A stretch of 37,927 bases of DNA, taken from the NCBI GenBank assembly GCA_002084765.1, contig NBMB01000047.1, positions 1 through 37,927 on the forward strand, in the 5' to 3' direction. Made by a program: the position numbers and the translations under genes. Below, piece after piece: positions 33,449 to 37,927 of the stretch. This DNA comes from Candidatus Cloacimonetes bacterium 4572_55. GTDB lineage: Bacteria > 4572-55. A model generated the notes under the pieces. It ran no database searches. It was given only the letters and a program-made list of their open reading frames with translations, and had not been told where the DNA came from. The first letter of the stretch is position 1. Each line of letters begins with the position of its first letter.

Positions 33449-35248
33449 TTAATTTTGAAATATCCAATAAATTCCCCAACTTTGATAATAACCGGGCATA
33501 ACAGAATCTGGGACATATCCATAAGATTGATCCGTTATGTTATGAAACGTCAGATTAGCCTGAAAATTATTCCCGAAGTCCAGCTGAAAACCGACGTCGA
33601 AAACAGCGTATCGGTTGGACTCGGACTGGTCTTTTTGCTCGAAATAACGCCAGTCCAACTTCAGGCGGCAGACCAATTCCCCATCAAAAAAGGGATGCGA
33701 CACATTGATTCCGCTCTGTAACAAAACAGGGAGGTAGGAATCCGTGGGATCGCCATCCGGTCGATTCACATGCAACTTGGATATGAAAGAACCTCGATCT
33801 CGATGTTGATAGCCAAGAAAACCGATTGCCCCATAATTTATTCCATGAATTTGCGATTCAAACAATTGGCTTTGTCGGAAATTCTGGCGATATAACCGAA
33901 CTCCGGCTCGGATATCTGGGAGAGAAAAATCGACAGATACGCGATAATCTCGAATCGTTTCAGGATCAGAGATTGACTTTTTTTGAAAAAATTGTTCGTC
34001 AGGAGATAAATGGCGCCGGAATTGAGCGAGATTCAGACTGACTTTCCACGTTTCCCCGGAAAAATAACGCAATTCTCCCGACGCGGCGAGAACTGGCGAT
34101 TCCTCTGAATGTAAAAGGAAATTCGCGGTTCCGGTTGCCGTTATTTGTCGCCCATTCATGGAGAGAAAGTGGGATGTAGCCGTGATAAAGCCGTTACCGC
34201 TATGCAGATTGGAAAAATTGTCAGCCGGTTTGATTTTTCGTAGATTGAGATAGTCCAACCTTGCGCCGGCTCGAACAGAACAGATACCGATCCGCCACGA
34301 GCGGTCGCTTCTGAGATGCAAGGCGTCGTATTGATAGCGTTGCACAGTAGAATCGGCATTGTAAATTTTGATCGATTGCCGGACAAATTGGAACAGATTG
34401 CGCCAATCCAGTCGATTGGCGGAGATACCGAAGCTGCTCCAAAAGTCTCTGGTTTGGATTCCGTCTGTCGTGATCAAATTCGGATTTGGGGATTCGACGT
34501 GACGGGTTTCATTGCGTCCTTGCAGGTGAATCGTCCACAAACTGTCCACTTGCGCGCTGACAGCTCCGAAAAAATCCGCGTCTTTTGATTCAGAGAAATC
34601 TCGAAAACCGTCGGTCTCTCGGAAATCATAGCTGAAAACGCCCTGCATCCGGCTGCCCAACTCTCCGCTGACCATGACTTGATAGAGATTTGTGCTATTC
34701 GCTCCGGTTTCATAGGCAATTGTGGAGATTGGATTGGAAATTTTTCCCGAATGGGTAACAATGTGTATGATTCCCGTCGCGGATGCGCCCCATTCCGCGG
34801 CAATTGACGAAGGGGGAAGATATTCGATTCGTTCAATGCAGGCGACAGGGATTGATGAGAGAACCGGCTCTCCGAGAAATGAATTTTGCGCGGGCTGCCC
34901 GTTGATCAAGACGATCAATTGGTTTATCGACGAAAGCCCCTGTCGCGCATCAATCGGCTGGCCCGCGCCTCCCCGAGGAATGAGAATCAATTCCGGTATG
35001 GCGGCAAGGACGTCTTCTATGTTTGTGAAGTGATTTTGCCTGATTTCCGAGCGGGTAATCACAAAAACTTGGCTGATATCCGATCCAGTGGCTCGACATA
35101 TCTCAAGCAAAGAGAATGGGATCGGTATTGCGACAGATAGGCTATCAGACGCAAGCGAGTCAGAGACGGCGTCGGACTGGAGTTCGGATTCGGCAAAAAC
35201 GGGATTGATTATCAACGTCAAAAGGAGGATGAAAAAAAACCGTTTCAT
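33449..35248 (-). CDS. TonB-dependent outer-membrane receptor
   Basis: Outer-membrane transporter of 599 residues. The signal peptide is RFFFILLLTLIINPVFA. The plug domain spans about 55-175 (VFVITRSEIRQNHFTNIEDV, LAAIPELILIPRGG, QLIVLINGQP, IERIEYLPPSSIAAEWGASA then TGIIHIVT). The barrel follows, ending in the aromatic-rich LTFHNITDQSYGY...YWIF, as outer-membrane barrels do. It is short for a TonB receptor, more like cobalamin or small-ligand types. The ATG overlaps the stop of the phosphatase gene (ATGA, 35245-35248), so translation is coupled. Substrate unknown. The PepSY and His-rich genes downstream hint at a metal or its chelate. Confidence 0.9.
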   Translation of the reverse strand: MKRFFFILLLTLIINPVFAESELQSDAVSDSLASDSLSVAIPIPFSLLEICRATGSDISQVFVITRSEIRQNHFTNIEDVLAAIPELILIPRGGAGQPIDARQGLSSINQLIVLINGQPAQNSFLGEPVLSSIPVACIERIEYLPPSSIAAEWGASATGIIHIVTHSGKISNPISTIAYETGANSTNLYQVMVSGELGSRMQGVFSYDFRETDGFRDFSESKDADFFGAVSAQVDSLWTIHLQGRNETRHVESPNPNLITTDGIQTRDFWSSFGISANRLDWRNLFQFVRQSIKIYNADSTVQRYQYDALHLRSDRSWRIGICSVRAGARLDYLNLRKIKPADNFSNLHSGNGFITATSHFLSMNGRQITATGTANFLLHSEESPVLAASGELRYFSGETWKVSLNLAQFRRHLSPDEQFFQKKSISDPETIRDYRVSVDFSLPDIRAGVRLYRQNFRQSQLFESQIHGINYGAIGFLGYQHRDRGSFISKLHVNRPDGDPTDSYLPVLLQSGINVSHPFFDGELVCRLKLDWRYFEQKDQSESNRYAVFDVGFQLDFGNNFQANLTFHNITDQSYGYVPDSVMPGYYQSWGIYWIFQN

Positions 35249-36045
35249 AGTGCTTCTGCGGACCCTGCTGTTTTGTTCAGCGTGTCGATCATCTCCTGGT
35301 GAATTTTGCTATTACTGGCCAAGATTTGATCCCCGAACAGATCCAGAGAACCTCCGCGGTAATCTGTCACTTGCCCCCCAGCCTCTCGCACGATCAGGTC
35401 CCCTGCCGCTATATCCCAGGGATGCAGACGCGGCTCCCAGAATCCGTCGAATCGACCGCACGCTACGTGACAGAGGTCGATCGCGGCGGAACCGGGGCGA
35501 CGGATCGCCTGCGCTTTAAGCAAAAAATTTTGGAACTCCTCCATATTGTTATTCGGGTTGGTCCGAATATCATACGGAAAACCGGTCGCCAGCAGACTGA
35601 TGTTCAAATTTTCTACCTGACTTACATAAATTCTGTTATTATTTAACGACGCGCCCTGCCCTTTTTCGGCATAAAACAGCTCATTTCTCGACACGTCGTT
35701 CACTACGCCGATTATTGTTTCGCCTTTGTATTGCAGCCCAATCGAGACACAATACGCAGGGAAATTATGCGCAAAATTTGTGGTGCCGTCCAAGGGGTCG
35801 ATAATCCATCGATATTCGGAATTTCCTTCCAACTTTCCTTTCTCTTCAGTCAGGAAATTATGATCAGGGAAGCGGTTCCGCAAGTGGTCAAGGAGTATTT
35901 TCTCTGAATTGAGATCAGCTTCTGTGACCAGATCAATCGCGCCTTTATAGCGGATATTGCGGATCTTACCCGTCATTTTTTTTATACAGCCGCCCGCTAA
36001 ATACGTCGATTCAATAGCGGTTTGTAAAAACAGTTCATAGCTCAT
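35245..36045 (-). CDS. Inositol-1-monophosphatase family phosphatase
   Basis: Mg-dependent phosphatase of the IMPase/SuhB/CysQ superfamily. Metal-binding motifs are visible: LTEEKG (Glu near residue 68), WIIDPLDGTTNFAHNFP (about 84-100) and HPWDIAAGDLIVREAGG (about 208-224). At 266 residues it is full length. The DGTTNFAHNFP form is that of true inositol monophosphatases (SuhB-like) more than of CysQ or fructose-bisphosphatase. It is coupled to the TonB receptor by a 4-bp overlap and lies 18 bp after the GWxTD gene. The physiological substrate in this organism is uncertain. Confidence 0.93.
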   Translation of the reverse strand: MSYELFLQTAIESTYLAGGCIKKMTGKIRNIRYKGAIDLVTEADLNSEKILLDHLRNRFPDHNFLTEEKGKLEGNSEYRWIIDPLDGTTNFAHNFPAYCVSIGLQYKGETIIGVVNDVSRNELFYAEKGQGASLNNNRIYVSQVENLNISLLATGFPYDIRTNPNNNMEEFQNFLLKAQAIRRPGSAAIDLCHVACGRFDGFWEPRLHPWDIAAGDLIVREAGGQVTDYRGGSLDLFGDQILASNSKIHQEMIDTLNKTAGSAEAL

Positions 36046-36063
36046 ATATTGCTCGCTTATTGT

Positions 36064-37479
36064 TTATCTATTTAAGGATTCCATCATATATTCCCAATCG
36101 CTTCCTAACGTCTTTCTCAGTGTCGGGTCGGAGATTTCCGTGGGATCATCCGAAAAGATCAATTGCGGATCTTTTCTGCCCACTTTGTCGCTGAATACAA
36201 AAACAGAGATGTTTTTTAAATTAAAATAATTCCAGACGATGAACTCTCGATCGCTTTGGGGCATATTGTCTTCTCGCTGTTCGCTCGGCTCTCCGTATTT
36301 CAAATAAATTCTGCCTCGATCGGTTTTAATGCCTTTTTTATTTGCCCGAATCGCCTGTTTGGAAGCAAAAAAAGTATTGGCATAATTAACCCGTCGTTCC
36401 AGTTCGATTTTGAATTCGTTTTCCGGCGTAAATGGATTCGGGTCTCGTTCTCGCCAGAAACGATAAGCAAAACGAGCCTTAGCTTCCGGATTCAGCCCCT
36501 GGAATTGTTTTTTTTCACTCTTGCTTATGACATATTGCACTTTGTCCAAAAATTCGTGGCTCTCATCGTCGCTCATGGGTTCTAACTCCGCCTCCTGTTC
36601 CAATTGAGCCCATTCCCGAACCATTGAAAATTTCTTTTCCAAGATGACGCTTTCTTCTGACCCAGTGTCCGTCACCTCGACCAGTAGGAAATAGTCGCCG
36701 TCTTTTAAGGTGACGATATTTTTACCGTCAACGATGATGCAACTCTCTTCCGGACGACGAAACGAGCCGGGGTGATAACTTTTTATTGTATCGCCTTCCG
36801 CGCTGACAATCGTATATTTTACGTGAATCAGCTTTTCTTCGTCAGAACTTAAATTCAGATTATATATTTCATAATAAAACCAAAGGAACGGCTCTTGGAT
36901 GGTAAATACGTTATCTGGGTTGATTTGCATGGCGTAGCCGTTTTTGTTAAAAATGCTTTTCAATGAGTCCGGTTGGATGTTTGTCGCCAAAATTATGTCG
37001 CTGAGAGCCAATTTATCTTTTGGAGGGTCCGTAACAACAAAAGGAACCAGCTTTTTTCCAGCCCGCTTCGAGTGAATATCGGTTAATGTGATGTCCAACA
37101 TATAGTCGCCGGGAGAGAGCAATTCGGAAAACATCAGACGATAGGAGGGCTGAAGCTGAAGCTCTCTTTTTGCAAAAGCCGCAGGCGTGTCCCATTGGTC
37201 GGACGCAACGATGTCGCCTGTCTCCCGATTCTTGATCGAAAAGGCAGTGTTGACGACCACACGCACGTATCGATCTGGAAATTTGGGATCGTCTGTGTAC
37301 GTCAATTGATCAAAGGGTATCTCGAATAGAAAATCCTGCTCCAGCAGATCCTGGACTCCGCTCTGAAAAAGCCCGGTATCCATTTTGAATTGCAGGCGAC
37401 CCAGGGAATCTTGAGCCATAACGATAGCAACTTGACAAATCAGGAAAAAAATAAATAAGCTTACTTGAGATCTTCTCAT
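36064..37479 (-). CDS. GWxTD-domain exported protein
   Basis: Protein of about 471 residues with a Sec signal peptide (RRSQVSLFIFFLICQVAIVM then AQ). The C-terminal part has the family hallmarks FWRERDPNPFTPENEFKIE, ERRVNYANTFFA, TDRGRIYLKYGEPSE and VWNYF. The name-giving motif reads GIKTD instead of GWxTD (about residue 383). The middle contains beta-rich segments that may be Ig-like. Function of the family is unknown; it is frequent in FCB candidate phyla. Start choice: the TTG at 37506 adds nine residues, but GAGGAG (37486-37491) lies 6 nt before the ATG at 37477-37479, which directly precedes the signal peptide. It is probably the first gene of an operon with the phosphatase and the TonB receptor. 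Confidence 0.88.
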   Translation of the reverse strand: MRRSQVSLFIFFLICQVAIVMAQDSLGRLQFKMDTGLFQSGVQDLLEQDFLFEIPFDQLTYTDDPKFPDRYVRVVVNTAFSIKNRETGDIVASDQWDTPAAFAKRELQLQPSYRLMFSELLSPGDYMLDITLTDIHSKRAGKKLVPFVVTDPPKDKLALSDIILATNIQPDSLKSIFNKNGYAMQINPDNVFTIQEPFLWFYYEIYNLNLSSDEEKLIHVKYTIVSAEGDTIKSYHPGSFRRPEESCIIVDGKNIVTLKDGDYFLLVEVTDTGSEESVILEKKFSMVREWAQLEQEAELEPMSDDESHEFLDKVQYVISKSEKKQFQGLNPEAKARFAYRFWRERDPNPFTPENEFKIELERRVNYANTFFASKQAIRANKKGIKTDRGRIYLKYGEPSEQREDNMPQSDREFIVWNYFNLKNISVFVFSDKVGRKDPQLIFSDDPTEISDPTLRKTLGSDWEYMMESLNR

Positions 37480-37544
37480 AACTCTCTCCTCGGTTTCTCC
37501 GTACAAATAAAAAAAAATTGGTACCCGATAGATTTTTCATATCC

Positions 37545-37617
37545 GCGTGAATCCTCGCAATCTGCGGACCACTCTGCGGACTTTTGAATTCGATCCGCAG
37601 ATTGCGAGGATTCACGC
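37545..37617. repeat. Perfect 24-bp inverted repeat
   Basis: Arms 37545-37568 and 37594-37617 are exact inverted copies around a 25-nt centre. Each arm includes AATCTGCGGA, and the flank (37617-37631) includes the reverse complement of ACTCTTAATCAGCG found in the 1-104 array. It lies upstream of the GWxTD gene and downstream of the nuclease-like gene, so it could also terminate the latter. Confidence 0.93.
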
Positions 37618-37634
37618 TGATTAAGAGTTAAATT

Positions 37635-37664
37635 CTTTATAATCTGCGTAATCAGCGGACTCTT
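37635..37664. repeat. Further copy of the CTGCGGACTC repeat family
   Basis: ATAATCTGCGTAATCAGCGGACTCTT is a diverged relative of the units at 1-104 and 28429-28713. It ends next to the stop of the nuclease-like gene at 37670, as the 1-104 array ends at the hflX stop. Confidence 0.7.
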
Positions 37665-37669
37665 CATCC

Positions 37670-37927
37670 TCAATAAATACGCGGTGTAAATGATTCGTCA
37701 TTCAGGCTTTTCATATTATTTCCGGATTGGCAAAAAACAAACAACCCTGCTTCGACGGCAATATCAACGTCTTTGGGATGAAATTTATGCTTTACCTCAA
37801 CGACAGCCACGCAGTCCTGACCATAGAGCACAATATCATATTGACCTCGTCTTGCCCGAATATTATGCACGGTCTCTTCAAAGGCAACGCCGTTAAGCGA
37901 GGGGCTTTCTTTGAAGCCATGATAAAA
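37670..37927 (-). CDS. PD-(D/E)XK nuclease-like protein, 3' part, with probable internal deletion
   Basis: The frame is open to the right edge of the window, so only the C-terminal 85 residues are seen. They read GVAFEETVHNIRARRGQYDI then VLYGQDCVAVVEVKHKFHPK. This has the Asp of YDIV and the EVK that form a PD-(D/E)XK nuclease-like site. The end resembles the tail of the small DUF3782/RecB-like nuclease family frequent in Bacteroidetes and relatives. In those proteins about 40 residues (FPxYKxYKxYGGIA type) lie between the KFHPKDV part and the GLFVF part. Here HPKDV is followed directly by DIAVEAGLFVF, so that part is missing. It is probably inactive or altered. The start is outside the window. 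Confidence 0.6.
   Translation of the reverse strand, partial: FYHGFKESPSLNGVAFEETVHNIRARRGQYDIVLYGQDCVAVVEVKHKFHPKDVDIAVEAGLFVFCQSGNNMKSLNDESFTPRIY

Overview
The window looks like a chromosomal segment of an uncultured Gram-negative bacterium of the FCB (Fibrobacteres-Chlorobi-Bacteroidetes) superphylum, probably one of its candidate phyla. The evidence is a type IX-style C-terminal sorting domain (NYPNPFNPTTTIRY type) on a 2012-residue secreted protein, a GWxTD-family protein, a KDO-8-phosphate synthase (so LPS is made) and a TonB-dependent receptor. Base composition is moderate (roughly mid-40s % GC by eye), with one conspicuously AT-rich patch around 7.7-9.3 kb. A closer taxonomic call is not possible from the sequence alone. 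Most genes are on the minus strand. Two TTGAC(A/C)-N16-17-TATATT promoters, plus a TTGACT-N18-TATATT one inside an insertion sequence, suggest the housekeeping promoter form used here.

Layout. 1-1366: a 30-bp tandem repeat running into the stop codon of hflX (minus). 1770-3692: a plus-strand gene fusing a degenerate PP2C-like domain, one membrane helix and an eight-bladed PQQ-type propeller. 3748-4139: a 392-bp MITE-like element. 4181-13850: a minus-strand surface-polysaccharide cluster in transcription order: Wzm-like permease, Wzt-like ATPase, DegT-type sugar aminotransferase, GT2, a truncated glycosyltransferase remnant, an AT-rich GT4, a SAM methyltransferase and two more GT4-like enzymes. 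It would build, methylate and ABC-export a glycan. 14455-20493: a divergent giant secreted protein (BACON, cysteine-paired repeats, VWA, sorting domain). 20726-21147: the 5' end of an insertion sequence with a truncated transposase, followed by a receiver-histidine kinase whose receiver lost its start.

22351-31714 (minus): acyl-CoA synthetase, a Roco protein (LRR-Roc-COR), sucD and sucC, a 46-bp tandem array, a small acidic secreted protein, kdsA, and a GAF-GGDEF diguanylate cyclase. 32018-32093: tRNA-Asn on the plus strand with its own promoter and terminator. 32155-37479 (minus): GWxTD protein, IMPase-family phosphatase, TonB receptor (coupled to the phosphatase by an ATGA overlap), a damaged DUF4920-like gene and a PepSY-type membrane protein. 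The last three may form a metal-uptake module. 37670-37927: the 3' end of a PD-(D/E)XK nuclease-like gene with an apparent internal deletion.

The themes are envelope and surface biogenesis (glycan export, LPS, secreted adhesin, TonB receptor) and a genome peppered with small intergenic repeats. These include a family built on the core AATCTGCGGACTC, T-rich microsatellites next to ribosome-binding sites, MITE-like elements and IS debris that has eroded neighbouring genes.
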